Shown here in pieces: positions 25,301 through 37,000 of a stretch of DNA of 64,000 bases. The stretch is from assembly GCA_034638255.1 (NCBI GenBank), contig JAWPGT010000002.1:930001-994000 (forward strand). Direction: 5' to 3'. Numbering within the stretch: position 1 is the first letter of the stretch; each line of letters starts with the position of its first letter. Under the pieces are notes generated by a model. That model was not told where the DNA came from. It worked only from the letters and a program-made list of their open reading frames with translations, and searched no databases. The stretch comes from Coprinus comatus (lineage: Eukaryota > Basidiomycota > Agaricomycetes > Agaricales > Agaricaceae). The translations under genes and the position numbers were made by a program.

Positions 25301-26059
25301 CACGATGGGTACCTCGACCATTTGTGTCATGCTCTGGGCTTCATTTTCGTTTTCGTTTTCTTCCTCTTCCTCCTCCTCTTCGACAAGGGTATGCAATTGA
25401 TCTTTTGACGAGGATGACCCTGCAAGAAGCTTGAAGGAATCACGTTTGCTCCCGAGTAACGGAGGGAGAGTTGATCCAAAAGAGCCTCCTGATCCGGGAG
25501 GGAAAGAGGGTTTGGTAGCTTGATATGAAATGCAGATAAGCCACGGCAGTAACTGATGGGAGAGTGTACTCACGAAACTCGAAGGGCAACTTGTCGAGGT
25601 CAGGTGTTGTGATATCTGGGATCTCTACCTTTGAAAATGCGAGGTCTGGTTTTCCTTCGAGGGCCCACAAGGCACGCCGCCGGACGGAATCCTTGTCACC
25701 AAAGTTGACATTGGTGTCTGAATTGGATAAGGGAAGGTCAGGAAGGGTTACACCCATAAGCTCAGCCGATTCTGTGCGGGTGGAAACCGAAGAACGCCTG
25801 CGATGATGTGAGTTGCGCTTGTTTGGAGGATTAGGATTTGAGACTGTGGTAGGTGCAAAAGAGAATACAGAAAGGGAGGGGTCTGAGGCAGAGGAGAGAT
25901 TGCGAGAGTGGGAGCGGGAGTGGGAACGAACGTGGCCTGTAGATTTCATGGGTGGAGTGCTGCCCAGCCTGAAGGAATCCAGCTAGAAAAAAATAAGCAA
26001 AAGGAAAGGAAGTCGTGCAAGAGACATACCCTGGTTCTGACGTCCTGGTCGACGTCCAT
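22335..26059 (-). CDS. Large coiled-coil, low-complexity fungal protein of unknown function
   Basis: Start exon at 26059 (MDVDQDVRTR), a second exon to about 25573, a 2.7 kb exon and a terminal exon (about 22833-22335), for roughly 1,080 residues. The N-terminus is Ser/Arg/His-rich and contains DKDSVRRRALWALEGKPDLA. Then come an acidic Glu/Asn run, a Pro/Ser-rich part and a predicted coiled coil of about 170 residues (ERDELRKDVDGWRTRVGDME, EKQELQAEKDMLASENEELQ). An acidic Ser/Asp region follows, then a Pro/Thr-rich basic tail, and the end is SRQKQLEKLKNRMEVE. The 22833 acceptor keeps the last exon in frame. There is no enzyme domain. Cytoskeletal or polarity scaffolding is possible but unproven. 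Confidence 0.75.
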
Positions 26060-26179
26060 TAGAGCAATAAACGAGAGACGTTAATAAAGGAATGTGCGGT
26101 GGTTGGCAAAAGGCAACTTGCCCAGGTTCAACATCCACCCTCCATCACTCTTTTCAAACTCCGCACTCCTCCTCCTCCC

Positions 26180-27070
26180 ATGCCCCATCCTCTTCCTCAG
26201 AATACCCTCTTCTTTCTCTGTGATATTCAGACAAAGTTCAGTGCGTACATTTCCATCTCGTCGCCCTGCAGAGCCCAACCCCCTCCAAGAGCAGGCCATC
26301 TATGCCTACGACCAGGTAGTTGTGACGGCCAACAAGCTCGTGAAACTCGCAAAGGTACGTCCCTGATGCTGATAACTAGCTTACTTCTCACACTCCACAG
26401 ATTCTCGGATGCGAGGTCGTCGCTACGACACAGAATGCTAAAGGTCTGCATGTCATTCCGAGCCCTCTTCCTCTTATCAATATCCGACAGCCCTGGGCCC
26501 CATCGACCCCGACATCGACCTGAGTATCCTCGGACCCCTATTTATAGGCACCTATGACAAGACTCTATTTTCTATGGTCACTCCGGATATCCATGCCGTT
26601 CTCAACGCCCGACCACACATAACATCCGTCGTTGTGTTCGGTATAGAAGTTAGTCATTTCATTTGCATGCTTCTCTTACATATCTCTTACCTTTTGTTTA
26701 GTCTCATGTCTGCGTGCTCCAAACCACCCTTTCGCTTCTAGCCTTCTCCACTAGCCGGGCGCAGCCTCTCGTACCCTATATCCCCTTGGACGGAGTTTCA
26801 TCATGCAATCTGTTCGAGATTAGCATTGCAACTGCCCGCATGCGTGAGGCTGGCGCTATCATCTCGTCCTCAGAGTCTCTCGCCTTTGAACTCATGCACG
26901 ATGCTAGTCTACCCAAGTTTAAAGAGTTCAGCAAATTTATCAGAGAGGAGAAGGAAAAGACAAAGGTTGCAGGCCAGGTCCTTATTTTGGGATCTAAGCG
27001 TCTTCCTAGTCCAAACAAGAGCGAGATCGCAGGGGGCGGCGTCCTGCTAGATCGTAAGAGTAATATGTAG
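26180..27070 (+). CDS. Isochorismatase-fold cysteine hydrolase (ISOC1/2-like)
   Basis: Member of the isochorismatase-like hydrolase superfamily; the eukaryotic ISOC branch has no well-settled substrate. ATG at 26180 gives MPHPLPQNTLFFLCDIQTKF with the catalytic Asp. The first intron (26242-26290, 49 nt) restores the family text KQAIYAYDQVV; an earlier AG would make an odd 31-nt intron. Then come the Lys region (TTQNAKALGP), DKTLFSMVTPDIHAVL, and the nucleophile Cys in VVVFGIESHVCVLQTTL. DGVSSCN and ARMREAGA follow. Asp, Lys and Cys are all present, so activity is plausible. It is transcribed divergently from the coiled-coil gene, with 120 bp between start codons. Confidence 0.85.
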
Positions 27071-27476
27071 ACATGTTAGTTTAGATGCACCTTAAAATAT
27101 GTATCAAAATACAACAAGGTATTAACATTATCCGTGGGTTACCCGACTTTGGTATGATTAAAATGTATTACTGGAGGGATTACTTTGAAGCACTGGAGTC
27201 CGATCAGTGAAAAACTTTCCTTGACAGTCCCCTGCCTTTTTCTGGCCACAATGTATAGCTTTACACTACAGAGGCTCTGCCGATGACATGGGTTGCTACT
27301 TAATAACACACAAGTGGAGCGTGCCCATGCTTGGCAACATTTTGGGGTGCATAATTTTATGGGATGGTACATATTTCATACCCGTTTGCTCGATATAACC
27401 CACCAGCTCAGGTCTGTATTGGTTGTACAACTGTAGACAGTAGCTCAGTTGATTTAGTGTTGCCAGTTTACTCGCG
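27071..27476. other. Intergenic stretch, nothing recognised
   Basis: About 400 bp between tandem plus-strand genes. It contains the 3' end of the isochorismatase-like gene and the promoter of the MscS channel gene. No further element is visible. Confidence 0.5.
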
Positions 27477-30400
27477 ATGGGAACACCAGACCCTGATGAT
27501 CACTTATCAACTCCCAATGAACACCCGATTCACAAGAACCCATTCGCTAGTTCCCAGGATGAATTCTCGGTGTCCAATCCTGCACCACTACCGTATCAAT
27601 CCACCGACAATTTATTTACTTCCAACCTTCGGCTGTCTTTCTTAGAGGACGACCCATACTCTAATTATCCCCCTGCTTCTGCATATACTTCCACTTCTCG
27701 ACTTAATATCCTCGAGGAGAGTAATATGGACAAGAGAAAGGAGGCATTCGTTTCCCGGGATGAGAGCCCCATCGAGGAAGAAAAGCCCAAGCCGTCTGTT
27801 CATTACTCGGAGAATGTGAAGCCTTTCCAGTTCACAACAGGGCGGGCAGACTCGCCCGGGGATTTCATGGCTTCCTGTCAATCATCCTTGTACACTGAAG
27901 ACGAAGATTCTGAGGATTATGATTGGTCTGGGGAGGACGATTTAGTTGATGAAGAGGCCAAGTTTGAGAAGCAAATGGGCATCAAATCCAAGTCTGAAGG
28001 TTGGGGTTTTCTGAGGTGAGTGTTCCTCTTGATAATTCGATACCCTTATTTATTATTGTGACAGAGTAATTGCTTTTTTGTTCTCGTCTTTGGTGGGCTC
28101 GACCTTTATGGCCGGAGTTCTCGTTACACCACCGATCCTCGTTCACATTTATTGGTACAAGCCCCACCCGACAGAACATCGACGCTATGTCGACGATAAC
28201 ATGCAAGCATGGCTGTTCTGGGCCGCTTCCAATCTGGTCATTTCTTGGTGGCTCGCCCTCATCGTCGACCTTGTTCCCATAGTGGCTCGGTTTATCATCG
28301 CCGCTGCGTGGGGACATGTATCTGAATTTGTTAGAAGCAGGATAGAGATGTACAACTCTGTCAAGGACAACATCAAACCTGTCTTATATGCCGCAAGTGG
28401 CTGGGTCAGCTGGACAATTATCTTTGGCGGTATATACAAGCTCTTCAACAGCGAACATGCACATGAAAGCCGCGCTGGGTATACCTACCGCTTATCCCAG
28501 GTCGTAGAGTTTATGTTCTTCTTTGCCTTGGTCTACTGTGCTTCCCGCATGCTCTCGCATTCAATTGCTTTTAGCTTTCACCGGACAGCATATCAAGAGC
28601 GCGTCGCAGCTCTAGAGGAGGCATTGCATGCCATCGAGAAATTACGAGATTATAGACCACGAAACAACAAATCCGGCACCCGTACCCCAATGTTCAAACC
28701 AAATACTTTTTCCGACAAAGAGCACGCTAAACGTCTGGCCAATGCTCTCAAGAACGTCAAGCCATCATCATCGCCGAGCCGTGGACATGGATATGACACT
28801 GACATTGATGACACTGATGATTATGACAACACCTACAAGTCAAAACAAAGGAGGTCCTGGTTCGAATTTGGCATAAAACAGCATTCACCGCAGGACTCTG
28901 TTTCCGATTCTCCACAACAAGCTAGTAGTTCATCTGCGCAGATTAATGAAAGAACTATCGAGGAAGTGGACTCGAGGCAGCCAATCCCACAGATTCCTAC
29001 TTCCCGACCCATGACTCCTTCGGGCCTCAATCCCCATCGATATCCGCCATACGATAATAGTAATGAAAACGCTAGCTCTGAAGGAGGGGAGATAGTTAAG
29101 AAGGCTGCAAAAGTCATTGGAAATGCTGTATTGCATGATGCTAGGAATATTCGGGGAGAAAATACAGGTAATGAGGGGGCGCTGAGTTGGGATGTTAGTT
29201 CTTCCCATGAAGCCAAGGTATGAAATATATTTCTCAAAAACTAAGATTACTAACTAAGTGAACAGCGTCTAGCCCGCTCGATTTATCACCGTCTCAAAGA
29301 TCGTAGACGACGATATCTCATCCCTTCCGATTTCTATCCTGCTTTTCCCACTGAAGAAGCTGCTAACGAAGCTTTTAGAGTTTTTGATAAAGATAACAAC
29401 GGGGATATCTCACGCGCAGAGATCAAAACAAAAATAGTCAAGGCTTACAAGGAACGCCGATTTTTGTCTCGCTCCATGCGCGACGTTGGTGAAGCTTTGA
29501 AAACTTTGCACCGCATCATTCTATTCTTCGGCGGTGTTATCCTTTTCTTTATCAGCTTAAGCATTTTTGGGGTAGAAGTTGGAAGCTCTTTGACGAGTGT
29601 TTACTCTATCGGTGTTGCCGCCAGTTTTATCTTCAAAAATACGGCCAGCTCAGCATTTGATGCCATAATGTTCTTGTTTGTGACCCAGTAAGCTGTTCTG
29701 TTGACGTTCCATCATGAATCAATAATTGACTTAACACCATATAGTCCATATGACACTGGTGACCGTTGTTTCATTGATGGTGAGATTTCTCTCATGTGCA
29801 ACTTGAAGAAATATCTAATTAGCAATAGATGAGAACCTTGTTGTGAAGAAAGTTGGTCTCTTTGCGGTATGTAGGAGAACCAGTTCTTAATATCCCTATT
29901 TTTGATGGCATTTTTAGACTGTCTTCGCTCGTTCAGACGGGACAGAGACATATTATTTTAACAGTCAACTTTTTAACAAGTTTATGTAAGTCTTCATTAG
30001 TACCTTTCCTTAGTGCATGCTCAAATAATGGAACACCAGCACAAATGTTCGCCGTAGTGATGTAAGTTTACTCTCGTGCTTCTAAGTGTCTTTAACTAAA
30101 CAAACATACAGAAAACATTCGAGAATTTAAGCATGCAAGTTACATGGCGAACACCATTAGCCAAATTGGATGCTCTCGAAAAATATCTCAATGATTGGAT
30201 ATCTACAGAAGAGAATCGGTGGTACCAACCAAGTACCAATATTAACTTGCAGCAGATCATGTATCAGCGATATCTTGAGTTGACTATTGGTATCGGTCAC
30301 AATGGGTAGGTAATTCCAGCACTGTTATCTTTATAATGAAGGGACTCGTATATATAATTTAACTCTCTTAGGAATTGGCAGGACTGGGGTCTACGAAATA

Positions 30401-30768
30401 CACGGCGCACAGCATTCCATGCAGCCGTACAACACTATTGCCGTGAACTCGGTATCATAGGCTACGAAGCACCGCAACCTATAGTTTATGCCGATCCCAT
30501 TACAAAAACGTATAGCCCAGACCCGACTTCACCTCCGACGAGCCCTAGATCAGGTGGGGATGAACAAACTCAAAGGGAAAGTGTACCTATGACTCCCCAA
30601 GAACGTGCAAGCATGGAAGCGCAATTGCAGGAAATCGAACGCTCTGCTAAGAATATGAAACCTAATCTTGGATTTTTACCACCCTTGGCAAATAGGGAAA
30701 CGAGTTTGAGAGCAAGGAAAAGTAGAAGTCGGAAGGCGGTGTTTGGGGGTATGGACATGGATGGATAA
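27477..30768 (+). CDS. EF-hand mechanosensitive ion channel of the MscS family
   Basis: Fungal MscS-like channel, similar to S. pombe Msy1/Msy2, which sit in ER membranes and act in hypo-osmotic Ca2+ responses. The cytosolic acidic N-terminus is followed by several membrane segments (AFLFSSLVGSTFMAGVLVTP, WLFWAASNLVISWWLALIVD). An EF-hand with canonical ligands follows (FDKDNNGDISRAEIK), and then the pore-lining MscS core (ILFFGGVILFFISLSIFGV; SVYSIGVAASFIFKNTASSA). The beta domain is built from tiny exons. One of 22 nt (30040-30061) supplies TNVRRSD between NSQLFNKFI and KTFENLSMQVTWRTP. The C-terminus is Ser/Pro-rich. The stop is the TAA at 30766-30768. Ca2+ regulation is inferred from the EF-hand. 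Confidence 0.9.
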
Positions 30769-30963
30769 TTGATTGGATTTCACTAATTTGAAAGGGTTTT
30801 CTCATATATTTTTTCTTGAGTACATTATCATAAGTATGATGAAACAGACATTTTATTGAAGCATTACGATTAGAGGCATTTTTAGACAAGTTTAGGATTT
30901 GATCAACTATACTACCATGTGCAGATGAAATTTTGTGATAACACACCAAACAAATTGTATCTC

Positions 30964-32560
30964 ATGTCCACAACACCTCAAGATGAAAACAAAGATGCCA
31001 TCATAACCATCTTCAACATCTACTCCAGTCTCTCATTTAAACTACCGCCAAAGCAATTCACCGTACTGGCTGCCTTTTGGTTGTCAACAATAAAACGTCA
31101 TCATGCACCCGACTATTCCGCCAGTGATTGCGAAGATTCGAGTTCAAACTCATTCTCATTCAAAGTGATTAGTCTTGCAACCGGGACTAAATGTACACCA
31201 GCTATCAGATATTCCCCCAGAGGTGAAATGTTACATGATACACACGCAGAAGTACTTGCCAGAAGAGGTGCTCTACGTTGGTTTTTGGAAGAAATCATCA
31301 GAATAAAAACATTGGAAGGTTATGTTTCTCCTTGGTTAGCACCAACCGAAAATTCTTCTCTTGAATCCGATACAAACCCTCCGTACCGACTCCATGATCA
31401 TGTTGAATTAAACATGTATGTTTCTACATTACCATGTAAGTCATCATCGCTCCCACCCAATATGAAATTCGTGGTTTTGACATGAACTCGTGCCCAGGTG
31501 GAGATGCATCCATGCGTTACTTAGCTTCAATTCAAGATCAAACCATGGCCACTCTAAAGTCTCAATCTACACACCTTTTCCCAACTCTCAAACCTAAAGA
31601 AGCTTCTAGAGGAAGAGATAATTACAATCGTCTAGGAGTTCTTCGTACAAAACCTGGACGTGCAGATTCACCACCAGCATTATCAATGTCGTGTAGTGAT
31701 AAAATGGCAAAATGGAATGTGATTGGAATTCAAGGAGGTTTTGGTTCCAAGTTTTTAAAACCGATTTATATAGGGAGGTTGGTTATTGGTGAAATTCATA
31801 AGGAGGAATGGTTGAGAAGTGTGATTTGGGAAGATTGTAAAAGAGCTTTTTGTGAAAGGGTGAAGGAAGTTGAAGGTATGAGACAACTCTTCCGATCTTT
31901 AAACCTTGATTCATTTATAGTGTATATTCAGGTTTACCAAATGGTTATACCGTCCATACACCAAAGCTCTATTTCACAGATATACCATTCATACATTCCA
32001 AAACCGAACTTGACAAAGTCACAAAAACAACGGGCTCATGTAACGAATGTGAGTGACTTCACAAATATCAACTCGTATATTATTAAAAACTTTTATTAAT
32101 ACTCAAGCACTTTGTTGGGTCGCGGATTCCAAACCAGCAGAGGTCGTTATCAACGGTCTTAAACGAAGCACGTCCATCAAGAATAGATATAATGAGAAAT
32201 ATAGGTGCAATATTTTTTATAACTTAAATCTTGTCAACAAAACCAAACTCAGAGTCAACCTGTGGCACAGATCACTGCTTTCAAGGATAGCTTTCTTCCA
32301 ATTGTATAGTCAAACGTTAATATCTCAAGACCGACTTCCAATACCGTAAGGACATCTTATGCTTGTCTTACTCGGCCCTCAAGCTAACAGGTGAGAACAG
32401 GGATGCGCTTCGCTACGGAGATGCAAAAGCACTATCACAACGCTACCAACAGGCCAAGAAAGCCTTGTGTGGTTCTGAAGGTGATGGTCCATTTTCGGGA
32501 TGGATCAAGATAGAACTACAGCACCAAAGCTTTGCAATCAATGGAGAGTTAATGACATGA
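30964..32560 (+). CDS. tad1: tRNA-specific adenosine deaminase Tad1/ADAT1
   Basis: Deaminates adenosine-37 to inosine in tRNA-Ala. The catalytic zinc motif is HAE in LHDTHAEVLARRGALRWF, where His is a ligand and Glu is the proton shuttle. The first zinc-binding Cys is in YVSTLPCGGDASM, formed across an intron at about 31437-31498. Later motifs are RTKPGRADSPPALSMSCSDK (second Cys), KMAKWNVIGIQGGF and IYIGRLVIG, which is typical of ADAR/ADAT1 deaminases. C-terminal exons continue with ALCWVADSKPAEVVINGLKR and YSALKLTGENRDAL to the TGA at 32558-32560. The ATG at 30964 is preferred. An in-frame ATG at 30919 would add 15 residues without family similarity. Confidence 0.88.
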
Positions 32561-32752
32561 CATAGAATAATTAATCATTATAAGGAGCAGTGTCCAAACG
32601 AGAGGTATATAGAATACAACGGGTAACATATGTAGTGATTGATATTTGAATATAAAAGTAGTTCCAATGAAGTTGTCATCAACACACGAACGAAAGCGAA
32701 TAATTATGATTATACGACCACCATGACACAGAAAAGCCACAGAAGTCCATGG

Positions 32753-34469
32753 TCACGAATCTTTCTTTACTTCGGAAGAGCTTGAACTCGACTCGGAAGG
32801 GGAATTCTCAGGAAGGGAGAGAGAAAGAGATTCAGGGGATAATGAGCCTACAGATGAACCATCTAAATCGCCAGGTATAGGTGTAGAAGCACCCGAAGAT
32901 CTTGAAGTACTCTCCGCTAGCTCTTTGCGCAGAGCTTCGAGTTCACGTTCGAATCTATTTCCCTATTCAGCCTTGTGATTACACTGAAGAATATGACGAT
33001 ACTTACTTGCGACCAAAGACCTCAATATAGAACCCTCCACCATTCCAGACACTGACACCGAAAATCAACAATAGAAAGAGCCCACTCATTAGAGCACTCT
33101 TGTATAAAATAAAAATAGCAGGGAGCTCCGTCAATATAGCATAGACTATGATAGATATGTATAAGAAAAATGCATGGTCGGATTTACTGATACGCACCCA
33201 ACTGGCCACCCATAAAGAATGCTTCACGAAACTTGGGTGGAATGAAGGCCAGACTTCGTCCAATGAGACCTCTTTGATCACTGAGGAGATATGAAAAAGA
33301 TGTTGTGCGTTGCCCAGACTGGATCTTCGCTCGGCGATCAACAAGAACAAATTTCCAATACAGAAGTTGCCAACTGCAATCTGTATTTGTAGTTAGTTCT
33401 GTCTTAAATATCATCATCAAAATCCATACATATTCCAGCACTTAGGAGGAGGGCCCGGAGGGGATCCCATGATGACACGCCAAGAAGAGCGGGGAACCGT
33501 CTATGAGAATCAGGGTAGAAATGTCTGGATGGCATAATCAAGTACCAGTATTAATAATAGATAACAGAAGATGGCTAACCTGATGACAGTGAAGGTGAAT
33601 GGAGCATAAATGTGAATGAATAGTGATGTGACTTTGTCTTGATCATGGAACACAAGACTGTTGCGCCATGTTATAACAGCACTGGCGAGTGAACCGTGTG
33701 AGAGACAGTAACAGGCAACAAAAAGGGCAGAATTCGAGGGTAGGATCCAGATGTAGACAAAGTTAAGAATGGTCACATAATAGCAGAGGTCGAAAAGGAA
33801 GTAATGCCAGGCACGTTTCTTGTATTGGATATAACGCAGAGGCAAAAGATATAGACCCATAACAGTATATGCTACATGGACCCACCTACAAACGTGTCAA
33901 GATATCAGTCAACCGAGGTGTGATGAACATACTCTGGGTGCTTTCCAAATATCAGGGCCGAGAATAAGAGGGTCATGACGGCAACGAAGAATGTGACTTT
34001 TTCGCGGGTACGAACAACTTTTGCTGACTGCCATGATGCAGCCAACCTGGTCATGCGCGTGGAGATCTTTAGAAAGGATCATAAACAGAGAGGCATTTTT
34101 AATGTATTTTGTGAGCCTACCTTGAGCTTGAAGTTCTTGAACTCTCGGTCAAAGTTCTCAGCAAGCAGGTCCCCAGAAAGATCTTTAATCTTGAATGTTT
34201 CTTCTGCCTTGAGCTTGAGTCGGTCACTGTGTTTTTGTAGGTGCTGCTGAAGCTTGCGCTGGATAAGATCTACATGGGAGTCGAAGTATGTTTCGACGGT
34301 ATCTATGGTGCCAGGTCAGTGTGTGACACAGACACTAGTATGAGGGATATATGCCTAGAAGGGTGAATGCACTGGCCCACTCCGAGCCTTCTTCGCGGGC
34401 AAAGCGTTCGAAGGGTGCAGAGAAGTAGCCACCCTTGATGTTTAGAGATGGAGAAGGTGGCCTGGACAT
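32753..34469 (-). CDS. gpc1: Glycerophosphocholine acyltransferase Gpc1 (DUF2838 family)
   Basis: Multi-pass ER membrane enzyme that acylates glycerophosphocholine to lyso-PC in phosphatidylcholine remodelling. ATG at 34469 begins MSRPPSPSLNIKGGY. A cytosolic coiled part (LIQRKLQQHLQKHSDRLKLK) precedes at least six membrane segments. The family core is YKKRAWHYFLFDLCYYVTIL, GSLASAVITWRNSLVFHDQD and SLFIHIYAPFTFTVIR. Near the end come QSGQRTTSFSYLLSDQ and VSVWNGGGFYIEVFGRKFER. The tail is Ser-rich and ends at the TGA at 32753-32755. The first intron (near 34356-34303) appears to start with GC. No GT donor keeps the frame, and the joined text TLLDTVETYFDSHV reads well. Confidence 0.88.
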
Positions 34470-34628
34470 GGTGGACCGGGGGAAACGTTGGCAAGGACGC
34501 GTTTGATTAAGTTGCCACAGCAGAGTAACAACTCGGCTTACGTCATATGTGTGTTCCTCCCTGCAATTAATATTACATAAGTAGCACTTAACCCCAGGAC
34601 TCGCCCACTACAACACACAGAGTCCGCC

Positions 34629-35018
34629 ATGCTTGGAACACTTGGTGCGACGTCTTTCTGCCTGGCTGGCGCATACATTCTCATGCGTCCCTCATTAGTA
34701 CATCTTGCCTTCGATGCTGCCCTCATAAGCGCGTTCTTGGCTGGCGTCAGACGTACCACTGGTCTCACGTATGGACATCAACCAACATGGTAGCCATCCA
34801 ACCAACTCATGTTCTTGACAGCCCCAATATGTCCCAGGTACCCAACAAGGATATTCGCCGTGAGTTCTTATTTTGACCCAGTCAAGCCGCATCTTAAATG
34901 TTGTATTTTAGAGGTGCTGCGTAGCTATCTCGAATTCGGTTCGTCCATTGCCTCGAGTGTTAAGCTCTCGCAACTCACGAGTATAAAGGCGAATACATAT
35001 TTGACTTTGCTGTGGTGA
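34629..35018 (+). CDS. DUF1748 family small membrane protein
   Basis: Small fungal protein of the DUF1748 family (yeast Min8-like, probably mitochondrial; function unknown). Three exons give about 95 residues: 34629 to about 34767, a short middle exon around 34823-34860, and a last exon from about 34912. The N-terminus is hydrophobic, followed by the family core HLAFDAALISAFLAGVRRTT. The junctions restore GLTPNMSQVPNKDIRQVLRS and YLEFG. Its start codon lies 160 bp from that of gpc1 on the other strand, so they probably share a promoter region. Identification rests on the core motif and is fairly firm; the exact end of the protein is less certain. Confidence 0.78.
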
Positions 35019-35239
35019 TCTTTGGTGTAAGTTCCTCACATTATTCAAAATTTCCCCTCTAATCTTGCCCTCGCAGCGCTCATCCTCGTTCGAGAGAAAG
35101 TGATAGGTCTATTTCAAATAAACACATACTCTTTCCTGCAACACGTATGCTCTAATGCTCCCGTTGTAGTACACATGTTCACTCCTCTAAAGATGTACTG
35201 AACACCTCTCCGATTTCCAATATAAAATAGCATCTCTTC

Positions 35240-35697
35240 TCAACCTAAGAAATTATACACAAAGAAGTGAAGCACAATTGAACCCAGTGCAAAGTCAGCA
35301 AATGCCCTAAAAATGCCATCAGTTTCCTACACAACTGTATGTCGATAATACATACCTTTCCGGTGATACCTCCTTGAATTCAATACGGTTTTCGGGATTT
35401 ACTTGCGAACGCAGTGAAGCGGCCAAGACAAACTGACCAACCGTGCTAGAGAAGCTGGAAACCATATTCAATATGCATGTAGTACAGGAAGTTAGTGGAT
35501 ACCTACCCAGCTAAGAAGGCGTTGAAAGGATAGTTGGTAACCAGAATGCAGTAGAGGAATTGGACCACCCCAGATATCATAAGGAACAGCAGAAAAGAGT
35601 CAATAAATTTAAGACGGTCTGACGTCTCTTCGTTGTAGGCATTCCATAGGGACTGTACGGGTGACTGGGACTTTTGGGTAGATGTTTTGGGGGCCAT
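35240..35697 (-). CDS. ost2: Oligosaccharyltransferase subunit Ost2/DAD1
   Basis: Small ER membrane subunit of the oligosaccharyltransferase complex that N-glycosylates nascent proteins. ATG at 35697 starts MAPKTSTQKSQSPVQSLWNA. Three membrane segments follow, with family text RLKFIDSFLLFLMISGVVQF, YCILVTNYPFNAFLAG and GQFVLAASLRSQVNPENRIE. The C-terminus SPERAFADFALGSIVLHFFV ends in NFLG, as in other DAD1 proteins. Two introns interrupt it (near 35510-35455 and 35356-35308). The length of about 130 residues is normal. It is divergent from the mitoribosomal gene, with about 170 bp between start codons. Confidence 0.93.
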
Positions 35698-35867
35698 GAG
35701 TAAGGGATAGTATGTGCGACCGACGTGGAAGCAGGCACAACGTCACTGACAGGCTGTAGCCAAATAAGCCCATACAATGAGTCCGTATTCCAAAAAACTT
35801 TCCCAAGTCACTGAATCCTAGGGCTTTCCATTGCGCTGTTCTCTTCCTCCCTCCCTACGCGTCCGAG

Positions 35868-37000
35868 ATGCATAGAATTGGTCTCCGACTTGCTGCACCA
35901 AATGCCCGCATCTCCACGTCCGCGCCTCACGTAAAGTCGCGTTGGGGAACCCGCAGGCTGCACCAACGGCAACCACTACCATACTCTGTTGAGGAAGGCT
36001 TGGGAAATTTCTTGCCTCCAGAGGCACTCAAAGTACAACTCGAGTACCAGGATGGACTATTGGAGAGGCTAAACGAGCATGTTGTGGGTATGTGCAGCTG
36101 CTGACTTGGCCAGTTTCCATATACTTACCGCATCACGCTTTGAAAAGGCACTGGTGAAGCAGGTTCTTCGATTGCACAGACCGTGATCAATCTCTCTGGA
36201 AAACGGGACAAAGTTCTCGCTTTCAACTATGCCAGTCTTGCCTTGAACAACAGTTTCTTCCTAAACAACCTCGTATGTTATTTTTCCCCATTTGCCTTCG
36301 ACCATTGCCAAACTTTTTTCAGAAACCACCTTCGGCTACTCAACCCACTCATGAGGACGAAATTTCAACATCCCTCGCCTCAACTATTCGCTTGCACCAC
36401 GGTAGCGTTCAACAACTACGCTCCGCCTTCTCCGCCGCTGCACTCGGAACTTTCCTCAACGGCTGGATCTGGTTTGTCTCTGACCAAGCTGGCAATACTG
36501 GTGTCGTCTCCACATATGGTCCCGGCACTCTGCTTATTCGTTCGCGGTCTCATATGGAGCGTCATCCTAACATTGAACCTTTTGCCCCGGCGCTAGAATC
36601 ACCCGCACGCTCACCTGTTGCCCACCCTTCTCCTCCAGGCACAACACCTTCTTCCCCTCTTTCCGGCATCTCCGGTGAAAACACACCCATAGCACCCAAT
36701 GCCCTTCACCCCCGTTTTTATTCAACTGAACCGAAGGACTTCATGACACCTACCTCCAGCATCTATTCGCCCCAAAAGAGCCCTACCAATAAAACATCGG
36801 ACATGCTCCATGCTGGAGAGATCCTTTACCCTCTCTTCTGCGTTCCTGTCTATGAACATGCCTGGATGAGCGCTGGTTACGGCGTGTGGGGCAAGGAGCA
36901 ATGGTTGAAGGAGTTTTGGTCTGTCTTGGATTGGAAGAGAGTAGATACTGCATACCATATCATTCATTCCGCTATCAAGACCAAGAAAAGCAAGAACTAG
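35868..37000 (+). CDS. Mitochondrial ribosomal small-subunit protein with SOD-like fold (mS42/mS43 family)
   Basis: Structural protein of the mitochondrial small ribosomal subunit, related to yeast Rsm26 and Mrp1. A basic, Arg-rich N-terminus (MHRIGLRLAAPNARISTS) looks like a mitochondrial presequence. The Fe/Mn superoxide dismutase fold is recognisable in NYASLALNNSFFLNNL, GTFLNGWIWFVSDQAG and PVYEHAWMSAGYGVWGKEQW. Metal ligands are replaced: the HNH-type His reads Asn (LNNSFF), and the Asp before WEH reads Pro (VPVYEH). This fits loss of dismutase activity. A Pro/Ser-rich insert of about 90 residues separates the two parts of the C-terminal domain. Introns lie near 36089-36150 and 36272-36323. 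I cannot tell mS42 from mS43. Confidence 0.85.

Noticed and set aside
22990..25949. Several long open frames antisense to the coiled-coil gene (for example 22990-23436 and 24006-24251)
   Set aside because: They are shadows of a long, low-complexity coding exon and carry no motifs.
26241..26290. A 31-nt intron in the isochorismatase-like gene
   Set aside because: A later AG gives a normal 49-nt intron and restores the family text KQAIYAYD.
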